NCBI GenBank assembly: GCA_940337035.1
Contig: CALNHX010001929.1
Coordinates: forward strand, 1-64,000
DNA length: 64,000 bases
Direction: 5' to 3'
Source: Agriotes lineatus
Taxonomy: Eukaryota; Arthropoda; Insecta; Coleoptera; Elateridae
The position numbers and the translations under genes were made by a program. The notes below the pieces were generated by a model. The model was given only the letters and a program-made list of their open reading frames with translations, was not told the DNA's origin and searched no databases. Below are positions 9,606 through 21,957 of the stretch, in pieces. Each line of letters starts with the position of its first letter. Within the stretch, counting starts at the first letter, position 1.

Positions 9606-11048
9606 GAGGACATTTCTTAAGTTGGTGTAGAAAATTTACCCACATGTTCCTTGGTTTATTCTAATAAGACAAAAAGATCCTATAAATATGAGTCCGCAAA
9701 TTCGTCGTTTTCGAAATAGAGGCTTGAATTTGAGAGAAAATATCGTAAATTTTTGAAAACGCGTTGGAATATTAATTACAGATTTGGTGTGTGTACATGT
9801 AGCGTCAAGAACAATTTTTGTGTCGGTAAACCATCTGTCAATTTGCACGCTTGGATACAAAAAGGAGACGCCACGTGGACACCACTGCTTTATCTTCAAA
9901 TTTAATAAAGACTTTGAATTTCTTGATTGAAACTACAAAAAATGCCTCTTTGGTTTTTTGTTAAAATGCACAGCTTTTTTGTAAAAATTAGAAAAATGTA
10001 GGAAACAAGCTAATCAAAGAAACTGTTGGAAATGACCACCATTGAATTGCGCACACACTTAAAAACACCTGGTATAAAAAACAAAAAAAAATGACAACAC
10101 CTGATTTCACTTTTCTAATTTTTACAAAAAAACTGCACATTTCAGCAAACAACACAAGAGAAATTTTTGTAGAGTTTTAATCAAGGAATTTAAAACCCTT
10201 ATCAAAATTGCAAAAAATCAAAGGCGTCTCCTTTTTCTTATTCAACCGTGCAAAGGGGATTCACATGCACGCCACTGGTGAATTGACAAATGGTTTACCG
10301 ACACTAAAAATTGTTCTTGACGCCGAATGTACAGGGTGTCCCAAATTCGTGGGTGACCATTGGGATCTTGGAAACCATAAGAGATACGAAAAAGTTTAAA
10401 TTATGGCAAAGTTGAGCATTTTGACGTAATTTTTGCCTCGAAATATTCAAAAACTATAAAACATGATAGATGCTCATTCTTGGAATTACGCGTTTTTCAA
10501 AAATTTAAATAAAAATCCAGGTTCGTATTTAAAAAAATGAAGTTGATGATGTTAGCTGGAAGACGAAACGTCTTATATAAAATCTGAAAGCACCAGCGTG
10601 TAGTACAGGAAAAGTAACCATGGACATGTTAAATTGGTTTTGAATTATATCTTTAAATAAAGTCAGGAGCAAGAAAAAAAATTTTTCTAAATTTAGGTTT
10701 TTGTCGAATATCTTCGGAAATACTCCGAATTTTTAGAATTTCGAAACGACATTTTAATAAGCTCTAAAATGCTCAACTTTGCCATAATTTAAACTTTTTC
10801 GTATCTCTTACGGTTTCCAAGATCCCAATAGTCACCCACGAATTTGAGACACCCTGTACACACACCAAATTGGTAATTAATATTTCAAGGCCTTTTCAAT
10901 AATTAACAGAATTTACAATTTCTTTCTCACAAATTCAACACCTTGTATTTAGAAAACAACGAACTTGCAGACCCGTGTTGATAGGAACTTTCTCTCTTAA
11001 AATAAGGCAAACCAGTAAATTTTCTACACGTACTTAGGAAACACCCTG
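9606..11048. mobile_element. Palindromic TA-flanked DNA transposon, interrupted
   Basis: The left arm (from 9606) and right arm (ending 11048) are inverted copies, sharing for example GTAGAAAATTTAC near each end and GGTTTACCGACAC/GTGTCGGTAAACC further in. The right end reads GAAACACCCTG before TA; the left end is degenerate at four positions but still follows TA (9604-9605). The right arm is interrupted by a second element at 10332-10856. No transposase is encoded. Confidence 0.7.
10332..10856. mobile_element. Nested TA-flanked MITE (CAGGGTGTCCC ends)
   Basis: The ends are inverted repeats of about 115 bases (CAGGGTGTCCCAAATTCG at the left, matched at 10740-10856), with an unpaired centre. 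TA lies on both sides (10330-10331, 10857-10858). The uninterrupted left arm of the host palindrome keeps a single TA at the equivalent site (ATGTACACACACC near 9790-9800), which fixes the TSD as TA. Confidence 0.85.
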
Positions 11049-11580
11049 TATAATACATATTTGAAAAATTCAAAGATGAAACACTTAATGCATTTATCTA
11101 ATTTTGCTTCATTATGTCATCTTTATTTATTGTATACTAGCCGTTAGATTATTTGCTTATTAATACTGTACAATAAAAATTGTATCCCTCTACCGGTTTA
11201 AAAACTTTAATTTATAAACAATCTCAGTGTTACCAAGACCACGACACAATCATGACGATGTGATTATGGTAAAACATGTACAGAATTTTAAACTTCTGTC
11301 TTAATGTTACACCAAAATCTAAAGATTTTATAAGGCATCATCTGACAAATCGTTTTATTACATTCCTGATTAAAATAAATAAGGTTTAACTCGTTCATTA
11401 AACCTTTATTTTAACCGCTTGTATAATAAATAGCTATTATTTGAAATCGGCATTAAAGTACCTCGAAATCGTCATTAAAATATGAGAAATTGTCATTAAA
11501 GTTATCCATTGTTTAAGACTTTTTGTAGGTTTGTAGGTGGCGTGGCGACACATAAACGTCAACCGACGTTAACATAACCT
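11049..11580. repeat. Flanking duplicated sequence, no gene
   Basis: A stretch around 11165-11215 (CTCTACCGGTTTAAAAAC) repeats 9545-9590 (CTCTAGCGGTTTAAAAAC) in direct orientation, so the palindrome at 9606-11048 lies between diverged direct repeats. The tail at 11410-11435 resembles the right end of MITE family A. No gene is seen. Confidence 0.4.
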
Positions 11581-11735
11581 ACAAATGTTGGTTAAAATGT
11601 AATTTCACGATTTCTCGATTTCAAATAAAACATAATGTAGTACTCCTCGGCACTGAAGTTGTCAGTGCCGAGGTGTACACTATGTTTTATTTGAAATCGA
11701 GAAATCGAGAAATTACAACATTTTAACCAACTCTT
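11581..11735. repeat. Long near-perfect hairpin
   Basis: Two arms of about 70 bases (GTTGGTTAAAATG ... CCTCGGCACTG and the complement CAGTGCCGAGG ... CATTTTAACCAAC) are separated by about 7 bases (AAGTTGT). It may be a very short palindromic MITE. Confidence 0.75.
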
Positions 11736-11762
11736 GTATGTGATGTTCTCTGAATGATGTAA

Positions 11763-12010
11763 TTATTTTGACAGTGGTCTATTATGATATGTTTTATCGG
11801 ACTTTTTCCACTGTCTCGAGTGTTTATCACACAACGTTTCGGGAGTTTCTGATCTACTCCCGTCCTCAGGTGAAGGAACTCCTGGTAGTCCTGAGAAGGA
11901 CTGATTTTTTGTACGTTGCGCCAGCGCTGGTGGCCTAGTGGTAAGAGTGTCAGACTCGTAATCACAGCGATCAGTGATCCCGGGTTCAAACCCCAGGGTA
12001 GGCACGTATG
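11763..12010 (+). repeat. tRNA-like sequence, probable SINE fragment
   Basis: Positions 11930-12000 hold an A-box-like TGGCCTAGTGGTAAGAG, an anticodon-region-like GACTCGTAATC and a canonical B box GGTTCAAACCC at tRNA-like spacing. The acceptor and anticodon stems do not pair properly, so it is not a functional tRNA. The adjacent ACAACGTTTCGGGAG and CCCGTCCTCAGGTG phrases are of the kind seen in repetitive DNA. A tRNA-derived SINE is the likeliest explanation. Confidence 0.55.
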
Positions 12011-13164
12011 TACATGATAAAAACGCTCTTGTGCGATTTTTCAATATTTAAAAAGACGTAAAATAGAAAATAAGTTTCATAAAGGGTTCAACAAACACAA
12101 TTAAAAGAAAAAATACTCCATTTCTCGAATATGTGCCTAAGGATGTGGGTTAAACTGTAGCAAACTTAGTACCAAGCCACATTCTAAAAGCAAATTTGAA
12201 GTAGCTCACTTATTTTTTCAAATATCTGAAAAATACTGAAAGATCGAATTATCGTTTTTTGTCTGTTCTGTTTAAATTTATTAAAAGTTTAAAAATAAGT
12301 TCAGACATTTCCGATAGGTAAATCATCATCTACTTTTTTTTCTTGTGGACGCCATAATGCATTTCCATAGTTTTGTGCAAATTCGCCATACACATACGCT
12401 AAGATATTATTTATGGAATCATCTGATTAACTGATTAAATACTGTTATTAATACCGAAACCTGTACATCAAGCAATGGAAAATAATACTTGCTTCGTATT
12501 TGTATCACAAAACCTTTGACCAACGGAAATTTGTTAATCGTGGTGATAGAATGGAAAAGTGTGAAGAGACAACGTTTACAGTGTAAAAATAATGCCTACG
12601 ATTAATTACAGTTGCCAAATCTAACAGGAGCTGCTATCACTCTCAAATTTAATTGTTTGTGCAGTCACAATATTATTCGACAGTGATAACAATTACACAA
12701 TCTGAACATGTAAATTATGAAATACGGAAAATCTTAATCATAATTTCTAGATTTTTCTTAAATTAAAAAAGACATTCTTACTTTAAAAACCAAATCAAGT
12801 AGTAATATTTACTTTTGGAAATTCTATTTCTATTTAAGTATTAAGCACAACATAGGGTCATTTCTCAAAAGAGAAAACCGTATAATTGGTTATTAATGAA
12901 CTTTTAATGATATGGCTAATTAGTCCCCCACTACTGCGTACGATAGGTGCAAACATTTGACTAATAAGTACTTTTGACGGGGGTCAGAATATTCCCACAG
13001 ATCAGTTTACACTCTCCAGTGCGAATGTTCAGCTTTGTGCTTGTAAGCAGCTGTTTTGGTTGTGCCGAGAAAAACGGTCTTCAGTTAAAAACAAATGTAA
13101 GTTTGGCAATACTTATTTTACTTTTTCTGTTCATATACCACTTCGTACTTTTTGTTTTATTACT
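12011..13164. other. No confirmed gene
   Basis: Mostly featureless AT-rich sequence. At 13002-13007 a TCAGTT initiator-like motif precedes a short ORF (ATG 13024, MFSFVLVSSCFGCAEK...) followed by a possible splice donor GTAAGT at 13096. This could be a first exon, but no continuation was found. Confidence 0.3.
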
Positions 13165-13585
13165 CTGGTTAGAAACAATAGATATTTATGCATTAAGGGA
13201 GATATGAATATGTTTTTTTACCTAAGGTTGACATGTTTATCGACCGAGGGCTCTGGCCCGAGGTCTGTAAGTCAACCGAAGGTAAAGAACATGAATATCT
13301 CCCGTGGTGCATACAATATTTTATTTACTAGCATATTAGTAAGAATAGTAGGAAATTTAAAAATGTCATAATGACATTTAAAATTAGAATATGTAAGTAA
13401 CATCAGGGATTGCCTCATTGTATGGTTGCCAATACCTTATTTGTAGTTGCATGGTTGCCACGAGTATGAGGGAGAAATAATTTGACAAGTCCCTTGGGAG
13501 TTATGAGTAGCTTTTCATATTTTGTTTCTATCAAGAAAATGTACAATATCATGTTGCTAGTAAATAAAGAATATTTGTTTTATAC
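13165..13585 (+). repeat. MITE family B, single-arm copy
   Basis: This copy shares, in order, GATATTTRTGCATTAAGGGAG, CATGAATAT...TCCC, ATGGTTGCC, GACAAGTCCCTTGGGAG and CATGTTGCTAGTAAATAA with the arms of the palindrome at 13846-14477. It represents one arm length only. Confidence 0.65.
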
Positions 13586-13845
13586 TTGAATCGCTTGTTT
13601 TCACTCATCACATATATTTAGTTGCATTTTTAAAAGTAAACTATAGTTCGCCATGCCATCGTTAAACTGATATTTTTTCGAGTAAAAGAATATTAGTTTT
13701 TTTATTTGAGCTGTAAAATTGTATTTTCACTTCCACTGTATTGATGCGTTCTGTTAATAATTTTTTCGACTACCTCATCCTAAAGGAGGCTATTATTTGA
13801 TACTTTCATATGTCAAAAGTAGGTTGTTATTACGCACTATACAAT

Positions 13846-14477
13846 AAATAGATATTTGTGCATTAAGGGAGATATGAATATGTCTTTCCCTGACGTTGAC
13901 GTAGTTAAAATAAGTCAACTGAAGGTAAAAAACATGAATATTTCCCTTGGTGCATACAATACTGTATTTACTATCTTATTAGTAAAAATGGTATGAAATT
14001 TAAAAATGTCATAGGTATCATATTTAAAAATAACAATTTCTAAATAACATCAAGAATTTCCTGAATGTATGGTTGCTAAAACGTTAGTTGTAGTGGCATG
14101 GTTGAGTAGCTTTTCATATTTTGTATCTATGACGAAAATGAACAATATCATGTTGCTAGTAAATAAAAGTATTTATCTACTAGCAACATGATATTGTACA
14201 TTTTCGTCATAGAAACAAAATATGAAAAGCTACTTATAACTCCCAAGGGACTTGTCAAATTATTTCTCCCTCAAACTCATGGTAACAATGCAACTACAAT
14301 TAATGTCTTAGCAACCAAACAATGAGGCAATCCTTGATGCGACTTACATATTCTAATTTTAAATGTCATTATGACATTTTGTAATTTCATACTAGGCCAG
14401 AGCCCTCGGTCTGTAACACATATCAACCTCAGGGAAAATACATATTCATATCTCCCTTAATGCACAAATATCTATTT
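13846..14477. mobile_element. MITE family B, palindromic copy
   Basis: Two arms of about 310 bases meet near 14163-14170, where CATGTTGCTAGTAAAT is followed closely by its complement CTAGCAACATG. The outer ends are TAGATATTTGTGCATT and its complement. The right arm is closer to the single-arm copy at 13165-13585 than to its own left arm in places (it keeps the CCCAAGGGACTTGTC block), so the palindrome may join two copies. Confidence 0.7.
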
Positions 14478-14486
14478 CACATACTG

Positions 14487-14720
14487 CAGGGAAATGTATT
14501 GTATTTCTAAATAGAAAATAGTTTAGAAAAGTGGTATTTTTCTGCATAGCAGCGACAAATCGTATAGAAAAGTGGTACTTTTCTGCATATCAACAATTTT
14601 TTGGATTGTAACGTTTAATTTTTAAGTGTACAATCGGCCTCGATTAAAAGGCTCGCGCCTTACACGGAAAAACTTTTCTCAACTTGTACAATATACTGTC
14701 ACTTCTGTCAAAACTATTTA
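14487..14720 (+). repeat. Repeat family C, copy 1
   Basis: Shares GGGAAATGTAYTGTATTTCTA, GTGGTACTTTTCTG and TTTTCTCAACTTGTACAATA with 22625-22955; the last block is also at 34240-34395. Tandem phrases of TAGAAAAGTGGTACTTTTCTG occur inside. Confidence 0.6.
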
Positions 14721-16683
14721 TTAATTTGGTCAATTTTAATTCTCAATTTAAAACAATGAACGCATACCTAACATGATTTTTAGTGAGTTTTCAAGGTGAA
14801 ATGACGTTAACGTTTTGTAATCTATTTTAGCATAGATATGTGACCGCCGAAAAAAGTCTGTATAAAACTCGTATCTAAAACTTTTTTACACCTCCGAAAT
14901 TTAAAGAATTCGTTTTCGGCTCAATCTTTAAACGCTTTTAAAAGATGGCGTTTTTGACACTCGTATAAATAACTATTTTCTAATTTTGACCTATAGAGTG
15001 TCACTTGTCAAAACTGACTCAAGTTTTGCAACGACACTCTTTCCACAACTAGTTAAAATAAAAATATTTCGCAACTAGTGATGAACAGTTCAGTTTTTAC
15101 GTCAAATTGGCATGCGAAAACACTTTGATATTGATAATTTCATCAATTTAAAATTTAAAGAAAGGTTTTTTGTCAAAATTTGAAAAAAATTCCTACAAAG
15201 CACGTTAAGAAATGCGATTTTGTGTAACCTGTGTAACTTTGCGGGCTCTAGCTTCGCTCGTTCTACAAAATCCCACGCGTTACGCAAAATGAGGCATTTT
15301 CTAACTGGTTTTACAAATAGCTAATAATCCACAACTTTGTCATACATAGGTTACTTACGTTTTAATATCTTGTTTATTTGTAGAAATTTTTCCCACAAAT
15401 CTTGTGCCATTATACACAAAAAACGTGTAAAATAATGGCATGGCCAACTTAGGTTTCCATTCTAAGAAAGTCAACTCTATCTTATAACTTGAAATATTAA
15501 AAAAAACGGCCCTCTAAAACAATATAAATTTACTTAATAACGAAATTGATTAGTGTACAGTTTGATCATAAAGCTATAATGCAAAATTATGAATAAACAG
15601 TTCGCGATATAAAAAATCAAAATAATTCAATGCAAATTTAGCATTTCACTTGGTTTCGTGTAGAACGATTATACACGTTTCTGAAAAAATATGTATCGTT
15701 GTCGTGGCCACCTAATAATTGATTGCTAACTTTCACGGTGTCTCTCGTATAGTCAATTTTGTTTATCAAACATAGTCCCAGAAAAGGCACTATTTCTACC
15801 CTTTTCCACTTTTGATGGGCTTAATTAATATTCGTAGTCTATCCCACAGAAAAATCTTTAAGTAAACGATTCTAAATAAAAAGTTAGAAAAAAAAATTTT
15901 TTATTCCTGAGAGCATTTGGTAATCAAAATTATACGAAATTCAAAAATATATTATTATGTAGATATGATAGACATTTTGTAAATATAAATATCCTGCTAT
16001 TCTTCAAAATTAGAAAAATCTGATGTTATCACCCAAGTCGAAAGATTTGTTTTATTCCATCGGAATGGTAAGAGAGTCGCTATAAGCCTCATATGTCAGA
16101 TAGAGTACGACAATATGTTGCTTATTTAATGTTCTACGACTGATTATCATGCCGTTATCACTTACCCACTGTCAGTTACATTCAGTAGTCACAAATCATA
16201 ATAAAATATACAGGGGGTCTGATATGTGCAACATAAGGGAACGCCAATGGTAAGTTCAGCTAACATTCCACGTGGCCTGTGCTTACAGCGATGTACTTAC
16301 TTGCCGTAGCTGGATTTTTTTATGTAAAAATTATACAGAGTGAGCACCTAAAAAATAAAATTTTGCCTATTTTTGCTTTAACTCAAGACTATTTGTTAAA
16401 TAAGTAATACTTTGCACATAACTCAGATTTTTACCATTGACCAAAAAGAGCATATTTTTGAACCAACAGGGCGAACAACTTCTTCGAATTTGACATAGAC
16501 TTACAGTGCCACCAATGGCATATGTAACCAGAAAATTGGGGTAATACACCTGCGAAACATCAAAACAAAAATTTACTGGATTTAATTCAAAATTTCCCGC
16601 TCTTTCCCCAATTTTTAGTACTCAGGCTGTATTACTATTGCGTTTTCGCACACTATGTGATAAGTGGATTTATTTCATTATTT
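14721..16683. other. No gene recognised
   Basis: AT-rich, with no ORF showing coding character. Two degenerate transposon-like ends occur near 16211 (TACAGGGGGTCTGATATG) and 16334 (TACAGAGTGAGCACC), consistent with decayed TA-flanked elements. Confidence 0.4.
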
Positions 16684-17045
16684 TATCTACTCCAGTGGGA
16701 AAAGTAACTTATTACGTAACCCATTTGACACTATTTCCGTTAGGTAATGAAGCTCATTACATCGCTCAGTTATGTAATGGATTCATTTTCAACTGAGTGG
16801 TGTAATGGCTTAATTACCTAACTGAATAGTGTCAAATGAATGACATAATGACATTTGCCTACTAAAATATTTTTGAAAATGACAGATCTGACATTTCTTC
16901 TAATGCATTTCTCTCAATTTTAGGCAGTTGTAGATAAAATTTTGTACAATATGTGTGTGATAATGCATCATTAATATAGTTGTGTGCTTACATACACGTA
17001 TATTAATGATGTTCTTATCCCACTTGTATAGCAAATAACTATTAT
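16684..17045. mobile_element. MITE family A, copy 2
   Basis: Nearly full-length relative of 9063-9461, with the same ends (TTTATCTACTCCAGTGGGA and TTATCCCACTTGTATAG) and internal GACAGATCTGACATTTC block, but missing the CTCGTGCTACGCACTCG block. Confidence 0.75.
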
Positions 17046-17445
17046 TGTTTATTGCCCTTTTTGCTATAGCTGACAGTTGATGCATTGAGATATTTGTATT
17101 TCGTTAATGTTGATACAGACACATATAATTAGTTTAAAATTTACTCTTTGTAACCAGAAGCGAATAAGATTGATTTAATAGCATCAACTCTCAATCTTCA
17201 CATTAATGAATGGGTGAACCTCAGACAAACTATTCACTACTTCACTAGATACCCTATCAGTCATACTGCTACTACAGCGTGTCTGTTTTTCATCGTCAGC
17301 TGATTAATGGCCCCATTCAGTCGGAATGTCAACTATACAGTCTGTTCTATAAAAAAGGCCCCGCCTTCTAGCTACTTTATTATTTAGTTTAGACCCAATA
17401 AACCTTATATCAAATCAAATGACCCATAAAAACCTACATTTTAAT

Positions 17446-18850
17446 GGGTGGTATTTAACAGTCTACCAAATTTACCCAATCTTTTCGTACAAAAAAATAC
17501 TTTTGTTTCCCAAAAATACTAAATGCTCACCAAAATTAATAAAATGCATAATCTTAGAGCGACAACCAAATATTGACATCATGCTAGTCTCTTATATTAT
17601 TTGTTCCTAAAAATAACTTTCGTTGGCTAAAAATGCTAAATGTTCACCAAATTTTATGCCGCATTTAATTCTAACATGATACCCAGATATTTAATTTTCG
17701 TCAGTGTCTTATATTATTTAGCAGTTAAAAAAACTATTTGCTTAGCAGAAATACACAATGTTTACTATATTTTATAACACATTCAATTTCAAAAGTATAG
17801 GTACCCAGATTTATAATTCTTGCCTAAGCCTAAATATCACTTATAAGAAAAATGTATCATGTTTTATTAGGTCTTGTTTATAAATGGCGACATAGAAATA
17901 AGTCTGCAAAATTCTTATTCTAATTCCAAGTAAATTATTTAACAACAATGAAAAAACTTTATGTGTTTGCTATAGCCACACTTTAGAAAAACGAAAACAG
18001 TTAAAGTAATGTTTAAAACTCAGCTATTATTCGAAAAATGACGAAATAAATGAACAGTATTTTTCAAGTTTGCGTTTTAATATCTTTCTAACGCATAGGA
18101 ATTTTTGCATGAAAATTTGGTCACAAGGGTTTTCAAATGCGCGGATTAAGATTATGTTAAAAAATTTGGCCGAAAAAAATCGCTAATATTACTTTGTGAA
18201 AAAATAGCCCCTTTTTTCGTCCTAAGACGGACGGCACTAAGGGTATATACATTCCTTGCAAATTTGAACAAAATTGGTTGGGTACTTTGTGTGATACATG
18301 ATCGTCCCCATGAAAAGTGAAACACACTGTATATAAAAATCTAACACAAAATTCACAAAACAAAAATGAAAATGAAACTTATTAAGTCTTTTCGTACGAC
18401 AATACACTGGTTACACTCGCTGTAAAAGCTACCAAGCACAGTGTGCGGCTGGAAGCTGAGGCCTTCAAGAAGTTTGTCTGGAAGCGACAAGGATAGATGC
18501 GCGAGCTTATTTCATTTTTGGAGTAACAGAATAATTATTTGACGCACAAGTAGTTTTTCGAGAAAGACTAAATATAAATGGATAACGCGAATATTTATTA
18601 TGTACAGCACGGGTGCGTAACTTGAGCGTTCTAAATTTGGTGAACATTTAGTAAAATCGGTAGACGTATAGAATTTAAAATGTAAGCAATAGTAAAACAG
18701 CACGCCACATAGCTATTTTAGTGGTGCTGTTCTCATTTTCTGAAGTATAATCATTTGGGTTGCATTAAGATTTTTTGATGTTCATTAAATTTTTTGGTGG
18801 ACAGCACTAGGGATGTATGGTTTAATTTGGTGTACATTATATTTGATCCC
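17446..18850. mobile_element. 1.4 kb insertion with 9-bp direct flanks, unclassified
   Basis: CATTTTAAT occurs at 17437-17445 and again at 18851-18859. The other arm of the host palindrome has only one equivalent site (near 19395), so this looks like an insertion with a 9-bp TSD. Both ends begin GGG on their own strand (GGGTGGTATTTAA and GGGATCAAATATAA). No transposase is visible. A 9-bp TSD would suit a Mutator-like or related element. Confidence 0.55.
17480..17830 (+). repeat. Three diverged tandem repeats of about 120 bases
   Basis: Each unit has an A-rich start, a CTAAATG(C/T)TCACCAAA-like block or its derivative, and ends near TCTTATATTATTT; the third unit is the most diverged. They lie inside the unclassified insertion. 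Confidence 0.5.
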
Positions 18851-19505
18851 CATTTTAATACAATCAACAAATTTTTATCTTCAATTGTTTCGGAGTGGTG
18901 ACGTCACATGCAATTTTTTTAAATGACACTGTATATATTTTTTGACATTTTCTGGTAGATGTTTTTTTTCTCTTTTCAACAATATAAATATTTCATGCAC
19001 TTGCATAAAAAAATTTTCGTGAAAAATTACAAAAACTTTTTCACAGTGGGAGGCCATGATACAAAACTGTAAACAAAAGTGTAACTCAGAAAAACAAAAC
19101 AAATAGTAGCCAAACGCTTTAACTGTCAGATTTCAGAATAATCTAAAGTGTTTATTGTTTTGTTTTTCTGAGTTACACTTTTGTTTATAGTTTTGTATGG
19201 TGGCCTCCCACCGATGAAAAAGTTTTTTAATTTTTATCGAAAATTTTCTTATGTAAGGGCATAAAATATTATATTGTTGAAAAGAGAAAAAAAACCTCTA
19301 CCAGAAAATGTAAAAAATATAAACAGTGTCATTTAAAAAAATTGCATGTGACGTCACCACTCTGAAACAATTGCAGATAAAAAATTTTTGATAGTGTTAA
19401 AATGTAGGTTTTTATGTGCCATTTGATTTGATATAAGGTATATTTGGTCTAAAATAAATAATAAAGTAGCTAGAAGGCGGGGCCTTTTTTATAGAACAGA
19501 CGGTA

Positions 19506-21104
19506 TGTTAATAGTAAAAACGAAAAGGCAGCATTTTCGCAATTACCTCCATGTTAAACTATAACTAATTTAAAAATTTTAATATACAAGATTTTCGGGA
19601 AAATATATATTTATATTATTAACTCAACAAAAGAATCAATACAAGAAATTGTCTGGGCGTTTTTTCCTGTGTGCTTATGTTATAACCCAATTTTGAAAAT
19701 ATCATCTCCATTAAATTAACGCTAAAACTATAACACCCCGGAAAATGTTATTGCCCTGCTACTCACACGGAAGGCAATGTTTTTATAAAATAGCCGTATA
19801 ATATTAATACCAATGAATCAATAGGAGGCTACTGAAGCTGTCATGCTGCCTGCTGAAACGATCATCGAAAAATCGTCTGGGGCTTGTCATACTCCACCCT
19901 ACCAGCACAAACACGCAAAGTTTTTTATAAATGTTCAAATTAGCTCTGCATATTGTATACATTTTACAGTTAGCTGTGGATAAAAACATTTGAAAGTCAA
20001 ATATTGTTTTCCTTTATCTTGCCCATGAAATATACAGTGGCTATTTATTACTCTCCTGGTGGACCAAAGCGAATCCTTTCTATCGACAGTATTCTTATTT
20101 AGTTTGATGAGGGATAAACATGTTAACAGCCCACAAAATTATGAAAATTTGGTGTGACACACGCACACAACTTCTTTTTACAGTGATCTTATAATTATCC
20201 AAACATTTTATTTTTAATTTTTCAGCATTTGGTCAAATTTTTCAAAAATTAAAAATTCTACAGAAACCGTACAAAATAGAGCGTTAGTTGAAGAGAAAAA
20301 TTTTCACTTATAATCTCATAAGAGCATTAATTCTTTCCGGAAATTTTTTTGAGTTCGTTCCAACAACGTCGTATTAATTTGGACGTTGTTGAAATGCCCG
20401 AAAAATAATTTCCGGATATGAATTAATGCTCGAATGCAGATTCGGTAAGAAAATCGTAACGACACAAAGACAAACCTTTACAGTTATTGGTCTACCTACA
20501 AAACATTTCCAAGAAATTTTGTTGTTATCTTGGTTACGGCTCATGAACTAATTTTTCTATTGGTCATTAAAGAGTGTCGTACGATTTTGTCTAAAATTTT
20601 AGGCTGAATTCAAAACTAATAATAATATACCGGGTGTTCTATTTAAAATAGGGGTTAATAAAAAAAGAAAAATACAAAAGAAACCGATTTTAGAGGCATT
20701 CAACTTGAAAATTTCCTACCTCACATCAATACACGTTAAAAATGTAAAGTTTGAAAAAATCGTTAGAGCCGTTTTTGAAAAAAAATCGAAAAAATCTGAA
20801 AAATCACAAGAGTAAACACCATACTTCGGGTTATGCGATAGTACACGAAACTTATATATGAAGTTTCAACGCCATACCTCTTTTCGTTTTTGAGATATTC
20901 TGTTCTCAGGCACATAGACACACACGCAGACAGACATACAGATCAATGAACAAAAACATGTTTTTGAGTTCAGGGGACCCTGAAACGTAAATATCTGTTG
21001 AAAACTCAATTTAGAATTTTTGGGGTGAATCCAATACTTCATTTATTGTAAAAGGAAGTAAAAAAGTGGACTTGCAACAGCATGTACACATTTCATTAGT
21101 TAAT
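19506..21104. other. No gene; hairpin at 20322-20432 and repeat-like tract
   Basis: A hairpin at 20322-20432 pairs GAGCATTAATTC...TTTCCGGAAAT and CAACAACGTC with their complements around a short loop. The stretch 20630-21060 (CCGGGTGTTCTATTT start, then GGGGACCCTGAAACGTA and GGGGTGAATCCAATACTTC) reads like a dispersed insect repeat. No coding region is seen. Confidence 0.5.
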
Positions 21105-21470
21105 AGTATAGATTCTTGACTTATACGCATAATTGCGAAGAATGGTAGTTCGGGATGTGTAGTGATGGGCAATTAGAAAAAGGTGTAGTAAACGTTATTT
21201 ATTAACGGAAATAACGGATTAATTATGTTGAGAGTGATGAACTAGTAAAATATAAAATTCTCGCATTTAGTACGTTGAATTGTATCTATCACTCTCCGTA
21301 ACTAGTTGTCAAATTGGATCTAAGTTCACCAACGCAGAACTCATGGACATGGTATTAACATATGTCCCATAAGTTTTTAGAAAAAAATCCGTTGTAGCTT
21401 ATTATAGAAAAAATACATATCGCGAACTACCATTCCTCGCAATTATGCGTATAAGTCAAGAATCACCCTG
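21105..21470. mobile_element. MITE with 45-base inverted ends
   Basis: ATTCTTGACTTATACGCATA near the left end (21112) is matched by its complement ending at 21466, with GAACTACCATTC shared further in. The right end reads AATCACCCTG followed by TA, like the CAGGGTG-type ends at 7116 and 10332; the left terminus is degenerate. Confidence 0.65.
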
Positions 21471-21957
21471 TATTACGTTACATCGGTAAGTGCCTTAGAA
21501 GAGACTGAGAAAAAGTTAGAAAAACTAGACCCAAAGGGCCAAGTTTTTCTATTTTTCGAGGCCTCTTCCAGCAAGGAACGTGTCGTATAACATTTTTTGC
21601 GCTATCAACTAATAAAAATGAAAATACCGTCGAATATTACAAATATTGTTTGTCTAAATAAAACTCGCGATTGTTGTTTCTGTAGTAACCAAATACAAAA
21701 CAGTCCTAGGACCGTTATATTCATCACGGGCTTCTTATTTTGTTGTTGTCATACCAACGGCCAAGAATATGGTAATCTGACCTTTTAGCTACAAATAACG
21801 AACCCGAAAACAAGTAGAAATAGGTTGGTAGCGCAAAAAGTTATTTTTAATAAAAGAATTAATTGTATCCTCAATTAACAAACATGATTCAAATCGATAT
21901 GTAGATATTAAATCAAGAACACTACATTTTTAGTTATATACCCATTTTCTATTTCAG

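Larger units (their letters stand above)
17338..19503. mobile_element. Palindromic TA-flanked transposon (GTCTGTTCTAT ends), interrupted
   Basis: The left end 17338-17445 and right end 19385-19503 are inverted copies (CTGTTCTATAAAAAAGGCC at both) bordered by TA (17336-17337, 19504-19505). The palindrome continues through 18851-19385 with its centre near 19125; arms share GTGGTGACGTCAC, TTTCTGAGTTACACTTT and GGTGGCCTCCCACC-like blocks. A separate 1.4 kb insertion at 17446-18850 splits the left arm. No transposase is encoded. Confidence 0.75.

Noticed and set aside
11930..12000. Functional tRNA-Thr (CGT)
   Set aside because: The B box is good but the acceptor and anticodon stems do not pair, so a SINE or pseudo-tRNA fits better.
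11763..12044. Minus-strand ORFs reading GFEPGITDRCDYESDTL
   Set aside because: This is the typical spurious translation of a tRNA-like B-box region, not a protein.
12974..13371. Possible secreted-protein first exon (MFSFVLVSSCFG...)
   Set aside because: A donor-like GTAAGT follows but the ORF runs on into MITE family B and no second exon was found.
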